Under the pieces are notes generated by a model. It saw only the letters and a program-made list of their open reading frames with translations. It was not told where the DNA came from and ran no database searches. A stretch of 57,323 nt of DNA, from contig CAZXLQ010000002.1 of the NCBI GenBank assembly GCA_964641945.1, forward strand, positions 1 to 57,323. The letters are read 5' to 3'. This DNA comes from JADIYM01 sp964641945. GTDB lineage: Bacteria; Acidobacteriota; Blastocatellia; UBA7656; JADIYM01. The position numbers were made by a program, and so were the translations under genes. This document shows, piece by piece, positions 9,185 to 16,663 of this stretch; position 1 is the first letter of the stretch; each line of letters begins with the position of its first letter.

Positions 9185-10081
9185 CTAGGCGCCGATCTGC
9201 AGGACGAATGGCACCGTGATGACCTTACCGGCACGCTGGAACTGCGCCCACACCTTGTAGAGACCGGCCTTCGGAAACTCGGTGTGCGCCATGACCTGAC
9301 TCGGACTGCCGGCCGCCTCGTGCGTGTTGCCGTGCGACCCGCCGTGATTCATCGCGCCATGGTCCATCCCCCCGGAATGCGCGTCCCCTTGGCCGTCCAT
9401 GTCTCCCGACATCGGATGGGCGTGCAGGAACTCCGAACCATCCTGGCTGATGAGGACGAAGTGGGCGTATTCACCGAGGTACTTCTCGAGGTTCGTGACC
9501 GGGTTGCCGCTGACCGCGTCCTTCACGTCGAAGTACAGCGTCGTGGGAGACCCGGGTTTCAATGCGCCGTCCGGCCGCAGTGTCACCGTGAGTCCATCGA
9601 CCGATTTCACGAGCGACGTATCGGCGACGAGCGCCTCTGGCGCACGTTGCGGTCCTTCGACATTGACCGGGATCGTGTCGACGGTCGCCTTGCCGCCTTC
9701 GGGCTTGTAGTCGGCATACAGCAGATACGGCCCACCGCTCGCGAATGTGTGCGTAACGGTCAGGCTGCCGTCGGCATTGGCCTGCGGGTGAATGTGGCTG
9801 AAATCGGCGAGGTCCTTCGAGACGACGAGCAGGTGCAGGGTCTTTTCGTGGACGACATCGAGGTTCCTGACGACGGCGCCGGAGGCATCCTTGACCGTGA
9901 ACGTAAGCTTGACCGGCTCACCGGCCTTGATGGTTGCCGGCTCCGTTGTCAGCTGCGCCTTCGCGACTCCCGTGGGCGTGGCTTTCTCAGCGGGCGCTCC
10001 GCCGCACGCAATCAACAGGGTCGCTCCACCAGTCAGCGCAACGGTCAGACATCCGATCAACAATCGATTCCCTGTTCGCAT
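9185..10081 (-). CDS. His-rich lipoprotein with two FixH/YtkA-like domains
   Basis: The 298-residue protein has a lipobox (LIAC, Cys26). Two related beta-rich units follow, recognised by LLVVSKDLADFSHIHPQA and FVLISQDGSEFLHAHPMSG, a pattern seen in periplasmic proteins beside metal efflux systems. A loop around residues 220-260 is rich in His, Met and Asp (GGMDHGAMNHGGSHG) and could bind copper or another soft metal. The chosen ATG has AAGGAGT upstream; a longer reading frame lacks such a signal. It sits between adaptor and pump genes. It is probably a periplasmic metal chaperone for the pump; this role is inferred from composition and location. Confidence 0.75.
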   Translation of the reverse strand: MRTGNRLLIGCLTVALTGGATLLIACGGAPAEKATPTGVAKAQLTTEPATIKAGEPVKLTFTVKDASGAVVRNLDVVHEKTLHLLVVSKDLADFSHIHPQANADGSLTVTHTFASGGPYLLYADYKPEGGKATVDTIPVNVEGPQRAPEALVADTSLVKSVDGLTVTLRPDGALKPGSPTTLYFDVKDAVSGNPVTNLEKYLGEYAHFVLISQDGSEFLHAHPMSGDMDGQGDAHSGGMDHGAMNHGGSHGNTHEAAGSPSQVMAHTEFPKAGLYKVWAQFQRAGKVITVPFVLQIGA

Positions 10082-10125
10082 GGTTCTTACTCCTTCTTGG
10101 CGCCTTATTGGGCGCATTCCCGCAA

Positions 10126-12048
10126 CTACGGCTTCGTTGCACGAAGCTGGTACAGACCCTCGACGACGACGGCGTCGCCCGCCTTCAGGCCGGATGTCAC
10201 CGCGACGTACTCCTGACCCTCGCCGCCGATGGTGATCGGCCGCCGCTCGAACGACTCGCCGCCCGTGTGGACATAGACGTAGGTCTGGCCCTGATCGGAC
10301 ACGACGGCCAGCCTTGGAATCGCCAAAGCCGGGACCGCATCGGTCGTGTCGATCGTTACGTCGATGAACTGACCGTCGCGAAGCTGGTTGCCGGGATTCG
10401 GCACTGTGAAGACGACGGGCAAGGTGCGGGTCGCGGGATCGACGATCGACCCGATCGACACCAGTCGTCCGTTCCCCTCCCCGATGCGATAGACGACGTC
10501 CGGCTGTCCCGACAGGGTGAACGTCGCCGCGGTGAGGCCGCGGATCGCTTCGAGATGTCCCTCGAAGACTCTGGCCTCGACGTAGATACTCGACAGGTCG
10601 ACGATGCGCACGAGCTCGACACCGGCGTCGACCTGCTGGCCGCTCGTTGCGAGGATGTCGGTGACGATGCCCCCTACTGGCGCGATGAGCGGAAACGACC
10701 GGGATGCGCCCGTCGATCCGATGGACTTTTCGGCGACGGCAGCCTGCGCGTCGGCGGCCCTGGCGCCGGCCTCGGCCGTTGCGACCTCGAGCTCGGCGAT
10801 CCGCACGGCCGCTTCGGCTTCGTCGAGCCGCTTCTTCGGCGCCGCACCGATCTCCACGAGCGCTCTGGCTCTTGTGAGCTCGCGCTCGGCGACGGTGAGT
10901 CGCGCCCGCGCCTGGCTTGCTTCGCTTCGCTGCGCTGTCGCCAGCGCGCGCTGCTCGAGTGCGCGCGAGCGCAACTCGACGCGTTGGCCCTCGAGTTGCG
11001 CCTGTTCGGACGCGCCAAGCACTTGCTCGATCGATCCGATCGCCTGGCCGCGGCCGACGCTCGCGCCGATCCGAATGCCACCACCGAGCGTCAATCGGCC
11101 TGAGACCGGCGGCGAAACGATACCCTTCGCATCGGGCCGCGACTGGACCACGCCCGGCGCCTTGACACCGGCGACGACCGGACGCTCACCTGCTTCGACG
11201 GTGCGAATGCCGAAGAGAAGTTGTGACTGCTTCGGGATCGAAACGCTCAGGATCGATCCCGCCTCCGGTGCCGAGGCTGGTCCAGCCGCGGCGGATCCAC
11301 CGGGTTCCCGCTGCTCTCGTATTGGAACGAGCAACGACACGGCAGCGATGCCTGCGAGCAGGAGCGTGGCCGAGGCCGCGATTGGCCGGATCGGTCCTCG
11401 AAAGACACCCTGGTCGCGACGGCCAATGATCCGGAACGCCGGCAACGTCGCCGCAGCGCCGACCAATACGGCCAGGAGCCCATACCAGAAGAAGGCATTG
11501 ACCGGTGCCGCAATGATCGCAAGCGGAAAGTCGGTCGCGATCGTCCTCCCGTCCGACGTACGGACGTCGACCACGAGCCGTGCATCGCCCTGATCGTCGA
11601 AACGCATCGTCGTTGAATAGGCGCCGGACTCGGACGACGCCGCGATGCTCACGGGTTTGCCCGCAGCAGCGCCCGACAGCAGCGTCGGCGTGAGGCTCAC
11701 GGTCGCACCGACGATGGGCACGTCTCCGGTCGGGCCCCCGAATCCCCCTTCGACGAGCTCGACCACCGTCACTTCGACGAGCACCTGTTCGCCCGCCCGC
11801 GGGTCGATCGGCGAGTGCCAGAGCCCGACGCGGAACTGGCCTCCGTCGGTCGTGACGGTTCGTTCGGCGCGCCGACCGGGCGCACCGGCCGTCGACGCTC
11901 CGCTCGTCGCTGTGGCTTTCGGCGCCGCGGAGTCGTGACTGTGATCGTCGCCGCCATCCGCCAACGCCATCGCCGGGAGAATTGCGAGTAGCGCCGCGAC
12001 GGTCGAGAGCCGCACGAAGGCTCGCTGACTTGTGGAAGACGTTCGCAT
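10126..12048 (-). CDS. RND periplasmic adaptor fused to an N-terminal membrane-anchored domain
   Basis: The 640-residue product is much longer than a usual membrane-fusion protein (about 350-450). Residues 1-30 are a signal peptide, followed by a His/Asp stretch (DGGDDHSHDS) and a beta-rich domain to about 180. Two membrane helices follow (about 182-204 and 218-241). The adaptor proper runs from about 245 to 640, with lipoyl halves, a long alpha-hairpin (LEGQRVELRSRALEQRALAT...) and beta-barrel and membrane-proximal parts (GQFIDVTI, ITIGGEGQEYVAVTSGLKAGDAVVVEG). The N-terminal part resembles the separate gene at 14149-14739, suggesting domain duplication and fusion. It should bridge the RND pump and TolC. 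The extra domain may deliver or sense metal. Confidence 0.85.
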   Translation of the reverse strand: MRTSSTSQRAFVRLSTVAALLAILPAMALADGGDDHSHDSAAPKATATSGASTAGAPGRRAERTVTTDGGQFRVGLWHSPIDPRAGEQVLVEVTVVELVEGGFGGPTGDVPIVGATVSLTPTLLSGAAAGKPVSIAASSESGAYSTTMRFDDQGDARLVVDVRTSDGRTIATDFPLAIIAAPVNAFFWYGLLAVLVGAAATLPAFRIIGRRDQGVFRGPIRPIAASATLLLAGIAAVSLLVPIREQREPGGSAAAGPASAPEAGSILSVSIPKQSQLLFGIRTVEAGERPVVAGVKAPGVVQSRPDAKGIVSPPVSGRLTLGGGIRIGASVGRGQAIGSIEQVLGASEQAQLEGQRVELRSRALEQRALATAQRSEASQARARLTVAERELTRARALVEIGAAPKKRLDEAEAAVRIAELEVATAEAGARAADAQAAVAEKSIGSTGASRSFPLIAPVGGIVTDILATSGQQVDAGVELVRIVDLSSIYVEARVFEGHLEAIRGLTAATFTLSGQPDVVYRIGEGNGRLVSIGSIVDPATRTLPVVFTVPNPGNQLRDGQFIDVTIDTTDAVPALAIPRLAVVSDQGQTYVYVHTGGESFERRPITIGGEGQEYVAVTSGLKAGDAVVVEGLYQLRATKP

Positions 12049-12056
12049 CGTGGTTC

Positions 12057-12668
12057 TCAGTGGCTATGCGCCTTGCCGTAGAGCGTCTGCATCACGTGCG
12101 AGTCCTGTCGCACGGCGTCGGCGATCGCTTTCGCCGTGGCTTCGTCGACGCCCGCGGCCTTGATGTCCTTCCCGACGGCGATGGCGTCGTCGTGCCCCTT
12201 GTTCTTGAACTGCGAAAGGAACGCTTCGTCCACGCCTGCAGCCCGAACTTCGCGAATCATCGGCAGGCCGTTGTGGCTGTCGTAGACGATGACGAGCTCG
12301 GTTCCGCCCGCCTTGACGACGGTTGCGGCGCCGATCTGCTTGCGAGCGCCCGAGCCGGTCTCGTAGGCGATGTAGGTGTGGTGGTCGCGGTCGGCGATCT
12401 TCGTCTCTGTACCCTTCTCGACCGTGGCGACCTGCTCGTCGGTCAGAGCCTTGTGCTCGATCGTCACCGATTGCGCCGTCGCGAACACAGCCTTGACGGC
12501 TGCGGGCACGTCGTCACTGGTCGCCTTCGGAGCGTTCGCGGCCGACGGCGCGGCGGCATCCGGTTTCGCGGTGGGCTTTGCCCCATCGCCGGCAGGCGGC
12601 GAGCCGGAGCACGCCGTGAGGCCCGAAAGCGCCGCCGCAAGAAGAAGAATCGACAATCGAATGTGCAT
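12057..12668 (-). CDS. Lipoprotein, possible FMN-binding-type domain
   Basis: This 203-residue lipoprotein has a signal ending GLTACSG (Cys20) and a low-complexity Ala/Pro/Lys linker to about residue 50. A C-terminal domain contains HTYIAYETGSGARKQIGAATV, LVIVYDSHNGLPMIREVRAAG and SQFKNKGHDDAIAVGKDI. The alternating pattern resembles the periplasmic FMN-binding domain of RnfG/NosR relatives, but the Thr of the covalent flavin motif is not obvious, so this is tentative. The C-terminus ends KAHSH. AAGGAA precedes the ATG. It starts 2 nt after the TolC stop and ends 8 nt before the adaptor gene, so it is firmly within the operon. A redox role at the periplasmic side of the pump is possible. Confidence 0.65.
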   Translation of the reverse strand: MHIRLSILLLAAALSGLTACSGSPPAGDGAKPTAKPDAAAPSAANAPKATSDDVPAAVKAVFATAQSVTIEHKALTDEQVATVEKGTETKIADRDHHTYIAYETGSGARKQIGAATVVKAGGTELVIVYDSHNGLPMIREVRAAGVDEAFLSQFKNKGHDDAIAVGKDIKAAGVDEATAKAIADAVRQDSHVMQTLYGKAHSH

Positions 12669-12670
12669 GG

Positions 12671-14152
12671 TCAGTTTCCTTTCAATTCGGTCGTGCCGTC
12701 CGGCGTGCGAGCCGGTGGCGTGATGATGGGCGCACCTTCCGAGGCAGGACCCGGTGGCGCCGGGATCGGTGTGGGCGGTGTGACACGCTCAACGGTCACG
12801 AGTGGAGCGCCGACCGCCGCTTCGAGGACCGCCAGGGCCGCATACGTGTCGCGAAGCGCGGCTGCGTACGCCGTCTCGATCTCGACCGTCCTGCGCTGCT
12901 CCGCAAGGACGTCGAACACCGACAGTCCGCCGAGCCCATAGGCCTGCCGGACGCTTGCGAGCGCCCTTCGCTGACGCGGGAGCATTGCCGTCGCGTAGAG
13001 CGTGAGAGACTCGGAAGCGGCACGGTAGCGCGCGAAGGCGTCGGCGACGTCACGCGTGATCGTCGCCTCGACCGCTTCGCGCTCGGCAAGTGCCTGCGAC
13101 CGGGCGGCCACGCTCGAGAGGATCTCGCCCTGGTTCCGGTTGGCGACCGGGATTTCGATCGAGATGCCGAACCTGAGCGTTCGCTCCGGGAGCGTACCCG
13201 TTACAGCGCCTGACTCAACGTTATGAAGCGTGGACGTCGAGTACCGAACGGAGGCGACGACGTCGGGAGTGCGCCCCGCCTCGGCAAGCCGCAATCGTGC
13301 CGCGGCGGCCTTCTCGGCGGCGCGCGCAGCGATAAGTTCGGGCCGAGACTGCCGGGCGAGCAGTGAGAGTTCATCAGCACTCTGGGCCACGAGCGGTGGC
13401 GACTCCGGAAGCGGTGCGATGACAAGCGCTTCGCCTGGAGCAAGTCCGACAAGCTCGCGAATCCCGGCGACCTCGACAGCGAGGCTTGCACGGGCTTCGA
13501 TCATCTGGACGCGAAGGCGGTCGGACTCCTGCTCGATGAGCGCGAGGTCGAGCCCCGACGCGTCGCCTTCGGCGAGCCGCGCTCGAGTCAGTCGCGCGAG
13601 ATCGTCATTGAGTCGCACGAGCTCGCTGTAGGCGGCGAGCAGCCGGTCGGCGCCCTGCGCGCGAGCGACGGCGCCGCGGACATCAGCCGAGAATCGATTC
13701 AGCACTGCATCGACCCCTGCTCGCGCTCGTTCGGTCTCGGCCTCCGCGACGTCGATGCGGCGTGTGCGCTTTCCGCCGAGCTCGAATCGCTGCGCGACGC
13801 CAACCTCGAATTCCTGCTTGTTCGTCTCGCCGAAGATCCCGGGCGGACCGACGACGGTCTCGAGCTCGGGATTTGGTCGAAGGCCTGCCTGCACTCGGGC
13901 GCCTTCGGCAATGTCGACCTGCAGTCGCTCGGCCCGAAGAGCCGGACGCCGGCTACGTCCGAGTTGAATGATCTGGTCGACCGTTTGTCCCGCCGTGTCG
14001 AAGAGCTCGCTCCGGTAAGGTGCGACGGCTGGGGGTGCCGCAGTCGCGGGATTCGCGGACTCCTGCGCGGACGCAATGCCAGGCCCGGCGATAGACAACG
14101 CGAGCACCACGGCTGCACACACGAGCCGGCGCATACGGTGAATGCGCCTCAT
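12671..14152 (-). CDS. TolC-family outer-membrane efflux channel (operon 1)
   Basis: The 493-residue protein has a signal peptide (MRRIHRMRRLVCAAVVLALSIAGPGIASA) and the two repeated outer-membrane-efflux halves of CusC/CzcC-like channels (GARVQAGLRPNPELETVVG in the first; EAVEATITRDVADAFARYRAASE and LPRQRRALASVRQAYGLGGLSVFDVL in the second). It should form the trimeric exit duct for the RND/adaptor pair in the same operon. The start is chosen at 14152 because it overlaps the upstream stop as ATGA; a second in-frame ATG lies six codons downstream. The C-terminal tail is Pro-rich. It is not closely similar to the second TolC in this window (42133-43464), so each pump has its own channel. Confidence 0.88.
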   Translation of the reverse strand: MRRIHRMRRLVCAAVVLALSIAGPGIASAQESANPATAAPPAVAPYRSELFDTAGQTVDQIIQLGRSRRPALRAERLQVDIAEGARVQAGLRPNPELETVVGPPGIFGETNKQEFEVGVAQRFELGGKRTRRIDVAEAETERARAGVDAVLNRFSADVRGAVARAQGADRLLAAYSELVRLNDDLARLTRARLAEGDASGLDLALIEQESDRLRVQMIEARASLAVEVAGIRELVGLAPGEALVIAPLPESPPLVAQSADELSLLARQSRPELIAARAAEKAAAARLRLAEAGRTPDVVASVRYSTSTLHNVESGAVTGTLPERTLRFGISIEIPVANRNQGEILSSVAARSQALAEREAVEATITRDVADAFARYRAASESLTLYATAMLPRQRRALASVRQAYGLGGLSVFDVLAEQRRTVEIETAYAAALRDTYAALAVLEAAVGAPLVTVERVTPPTPIPAPPGPASEGAPIITPPARTPDGTTELKGN

Positions 14153-14739
14153 ACCGGTATCGCAACGGCGTTTCGGCGTCTCGAAATGCGCGGCCACAGA
14201 GCCACGACCCAGATGCCGGCAACGACCAGGAAAAACGCCGAGATGACGAGCGTGAACGGCGAGAGGGCGGACCTGCTGCCGACCGGCGCGGCCTTCGGTG
14301 CAGCAACGGTCAATGCGCCAACCTTCACGTCGAAGGTCTCGCCTCCGCGCTCGATCTGGACTGCGAGATCGTAGGTGCCCGACGGTTGCGCCGAGACGTC
14401 CGCAAACAGCATTCCCGGAATTTCACCAGTCGCGGCGCTCGTTCGAACGCTGCCCACGACGAGCGTGAGCTTCGCATCCGCGATCGGCGCGTTCGTGGCG
14501 GCATCGGTCAGGAAGAGCTCGGCGAGCCAGGGCGTGTCGGGAAGGACGGCGTCGTGTTTGACGACGATCTCCATTTCATGCGCTGTCGCGGTTCGAACGA
14601 CCTTCGAGCCGGCTTCGTTGACGACCTTGGCGGCGTCTTCACTGTGGTCCTCGCCGCCGTGTCCCAGAGCCGGCATCGCTGAGACAAGCGCAGCTGTCAA
14701 GACGAACAGAGCGACGGTGAAACGATGGAGCCTTCGCAT
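14149..14739 (-). CDS. FixH-like periplasmic protein with C-terminal membrane helix
   Basis: This 196-residue protein has a signal peptide (cut near SAMPALG), a short His/Glu segment (HGGEDHSED), a beta-sandwich-like domain (about 55-150) and one membrane helix near residue 160-182, so the domain faces the periplasm. The same architecture appears fused to the adaptor at 10126-12048. It is the first gene of the eleven-gene operon. GGGGGAGG lies 7-8 nt before the ATG, and a sigma-54 promoter ends about 40 nt upstream. It may be a metal-binding or assembly subunit of the pump. The FixH label is a resemblance, not proof of function. Confidence 0.7.
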   Translation of the reverse strand: MRRLHRFTVALFVLTAALVSAMPALGHGGEDHSEDAAKVVNEAGSKVVRTATAHEMEIVVKHDAVLPDTPWLAELFLTDAATNAPIADAKLTLVVGSVRTSAATGEIPGMLFADVSAQPSGTYDLAVQIERGGETFDVKVGALTVAAPKAAPVGSRSALSPFTLVISAFFLVVAGIWVVALWPRISRRRNAVAIPV

Positions 14740-14779
14740 ATCTTGATCCTCCCCCGACTAACGAGAACCTCAGGGACGT

Positions 14780-14796
14780 AGCAAACAACGTGCCGG
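14780..14796 (-). promoter_or_regulatory. Sigma-54 promoter of RND operon 1
   Basis: On the minus strand the sequence reads CCGGCACGTTGTTTGCT, that is GGCACG, four bases, TTGCT, matching the -24/-12 consensus except for one base before GG. The predicted start is near 14770, about 30 nt before the ATG at 14739. The operon it would drive encodes a sigma-54 activator, consistent with autoregulation. Confidence 0.75.
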
Positions 14797-14894
14797 GCCG
14801 ACACCGGGACACGGTCGACGCAGAAGTTGCTGCGATAGATGCCCTAGTGAATCCATTCGGCACGATACTTAGTATGTTGGACGCGCCGCCAAAC

Positions 14895-14930
14895 GTCTGG
14901 TTTCAGACAGCGGGCTGTTTGAAACCAGAC
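14895..14930. promoter_or_regulatory. Tandem dyad, candidate bEBP upstream activating sequence
   Basis: Two arms of 16 bases (14895-14910 and 14915-14930) are inverted with one mismatch around the loop CGGG. Each arm also contains its own dyad: GTCTG-GTTT-CAGAC and GTTTG-AAAC-CAGAC, with centres 22 bp apart, about two helical turns. The pair lies about 125-160 bp upstream of the predicted sigma-54 start, the usual distance for activator sites. No T-tract follows on either side, so a terminator is less likely. Confidence 0.6.
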
Positions 14931-14971
14931 AGTCCGTTCTAGCGTTGAAGGGGTTCGAGCACGTCGCGCCG

Positions 14972-15113
14972 TCAGTCAGCTTGTCCGCGCAGCATCCGCG
15001 TGCCGTAGGACCACACGTAGTCGCCGGCCTTGTCAGGCGTGAACTCGATCGTCGTCGTCGTTGATCGAGGGCACGTCGCGCGCAACTCCGAAGTGGCCGA
15101 ACACAACGTGCTG
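14972..15113 (-). pseudogene. Cupredoxin-domain relic
   Basis: A short minus-strand frame ends TIEFTPDKAGDYVWSYGTRM followed by LRGQAD and a stop. This matches the last strands of a plastocyanin-like cupredoxin, where the family has ...FTPDKAGEY.F.CGM.ML.G. The ligand Cys and following Met are replaced here by Tyr and Thr. Upstream residues (HFGVARDVPS) continue in another frame. No intact start is present. It looks like the decayed 3' end of a copper-binding domain. Confidence 0.4.
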
Positions 15114-15193
15114 GCTGCACTGTGCCACTCGCACTCTCGGTGGCCATGTCGCGTGCGCCGACTGCACATTCCGGCACGCCATGCTGCCATCCG

Positions 15194-15215
15194 GACCTCG
15201 GTCTAGACCGAGGTC
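15194..15215. repeat. Perfect 22-bp palindrome
   Basis: The bases read GACCTCGGTCT and then its exact reverse complement, with no spacer. It sits between the cupredoxin relic and the 3' end of the Cys-quartet gene, in a stretch without an intact gene. It could be an operator for a symmetric dimer or a short hairpin. There is no T-tract. Confidence 0.6.
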
Positions 15216-15366
15216 ATGTAAATCCTCCCGTCGGCGTCGGCGAATAGGTACAGCGCCGCGCCTCCGGTCGAGGAAGAGTCCTGACTTTGCGATCGGCCTC
15301 GGCCCGGGTTGCAGCCCGAGCCGGGATCGAGGCCGGGCGCGTCGAAGATGACGAATCTGTCACGTA
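15203..15366 (-). other. Gene-less stretch with a possible 3' coding relic
   Basis: Between the Cys-quartet gene and the palindrome, one minus-strand frame stays open for over 50 codons (RFVIFDAPGLDPGSGCNPGR ... GGAALYLFADADGRIYMTSV) and stops inside the palindrome. It has no plausible start and runs into the neighbouring gene in a shifted frame. I do not recognise it. It may be the tail of a deleted gene. Confidence 0.25.
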
Positions 15367-15825
15367 TCAGGAACCCGCCGGTAACACCTTGATCGTGTCA
15401 ACCTTCAGGTAGTGCTTGTCGCCCTCATGCCGCGCCGTTCCCGTGACTTCAGCGTGGACGCCCGTGTGCGCGGTCCAATCCTTACCATCCTTCTTGAGCG
15501 ACATCTTGCCGTCCTCGAGGATGTATAGCCGAGTCTCACCGTTCTCGGTCACCGCGAGTGCACCGGGCACGTCACTCTTGGCGCAGCGGACGGCACATGT
15601 CTTATCAGCCTCGGTCCCGTAGGCAACCGTCTTGCGATCGGCTTCAAACCAGCACATCGAACAGACGACCTGGCCTCTGAGCGTAACCGTCGCGGCGGAA
15701 GGATGCGCATGCTCGTGTTGATCGGGTCCGTGTTCTGCGTGGTTGTGTTGGGCGCGAACGGGCATCGTGGCCGCGCCTGCGACCAGCAACATCACGCTCG
15801 CGAGAGAGAATGCAAGGGTCTTCAT
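15367..15825 (-). CDS. Secreted Cys-quartet protein, probable metal binder
   Basis: The 152-residue protein has a signal peptide (cut near PVRA-QHN) and then a His-rich segment (HNHAEHGPDQHEHAHP). A small domain holds four cysteines in the pattern C-x2-C ... C-x3-C (Cys55, 58, 77, 81; VVCSMCWF and CAVRCAK). The C-terminal part reads like an OB-type strand set (HAEVTGTARHEGDKHYLKVD). Similar small proteins with a C..C...C...C core occur widely but have no established role that I know. AAGGAG precedes the ATG. It lies 76 nt after the ABC ATPase gene and may have its own promoter. Metal binding is inferred from the His and Cys content. Confidence 0.65.
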   Translation of the reverse strand: MKTLAFSLASVMLLVAGAATMPVRAQHNHAEHGPDQHEHAHPSAATVTLRGQVVCSMCWFEADRKTVAYGTEADKTCAVRCAKSDVPGALAVTENGETRLYILEDGKMSLKKDGKDWTAHTGVHAEVTGTARHEGDKHYLKVDTIKVLPAGS

Positions 15826-15901
15826 TCGATCACTCCTTCTGATTGACAGTCGTATTTCCGGTTCATCTCCTTCGAATCCGCTCGGACCCGATACACGGCG
15901 A

Positions 15902-16663
15902 TCACCTTCGTGACTCGACGGCCGCGCGGTCATGGTCGTCGAGGAACTCGGCCTGTGGATCGCGTGCGGGGTCGGAGTCGCCCAACGAGCTGTCACCGAC
16001 TACCTGCCCGTCGAGGAGGCGTACGACCCGGCGAGCGAGGCGGGCGACCGACTCGTCGTGCGTGACGACGACGACCGTGTGTCCGGCGCGGTTGAGTTCC
16101 GAGAGCAACTCCATTACCGCTCGACCGGTGCCGCTGTCGAGGTTGCCTGTGGGCTCGTCGGCCAGGATGAGCGGGGGCTCGTTGACCACGGCTCTGGCGA
16201 TGGCGACGCGCGCCTGTTCGCCGCCCGAGAGCTCCGACGGCAGACGACGCTCCATGTCCCCGAGGCCGACCGACTCGAGCGCTCGAAGCGCCAGCTCCCG
16301 CTTCTCTCGCGCCCCCAGCCTTGTGACGACGAGCGGGAGCTCGACGTTCTCGACCGCAGTCAGGTATGGCATGAGGTGGTGTTGCTGGAAGACAAAGCCG
16401 AGGTATTCGTTCCGAAAGTCGGCCCGCCTCTCATCAGTGAGCCCGTAGACGTCGATTCCTTCGAATCGGACGCTCCCTCGTGTCGGCTTGTTCATTGCGC
16501 CGAGAATCGTCAAAAGTGTCGACTTGCCCGAGCCCGATGGCCCCATGAGCGCGACGAACTCGCCCTCGGAGATCGAGAGGTCGACGCCGTCGAGCGCCGG
16601 CAGGTCGGCCACCGCGTAAAGCTTCCAGACATCCTCGAGCGAGATGAAGTCCCGATCAGACAT
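15902..16663 (-). CDS. ABC transporter ATP-binding protein (MacB/LolD type)
   Basis: The 253-residue ATPase has Walker A GPSGSGKST, a Q-loop in VFQQHHLMPYLT, the signature LSGGEQ and Walker B ILADEPTGNLDS, with a switch His in VVVTHDE. This is the MacB/LolD subfamily that pairs with FtsX-like permeases. The ATG overlaps the last codons of the permease gene by 8 nt, with GGAGG upstream, so the two proteins are coupled. The C-terminal tail beyond the usual fold (about 225-253) is acidic and not recognised. With the DUF2318 gene it forms a three-gene module like the one that accompanies FTR1/P19 iron-copper uptake systems. Confidence 0.9.
   Translation of the reverse strand: MSDRDFISLEDVWKLYAVADLPALDGVDLSISEGEFVALMGPSGSGKSTLLTILGAMNKPTRGSVRFEGIDVYGLTDERRADFRNEYLGFVFQQHHLMPYLTAVENVELPLVVTRLGAREKRELALRALESVGLGDMERRLPSELSGGEQARVAIARAVVNEPPLILADEPTGNLDSGTGRAVMELLSELNRAGHTVVVVTHDESVARLARRVVRLLDGQVVGDSSLGDSDPARDPQAEFLDDHDRAAVESRR

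Noticed and set aside
14915..14930. Hairpin as a transcription terminator
   Set aside because: No T-tract follows in either direction, and the position matches an activator site better.
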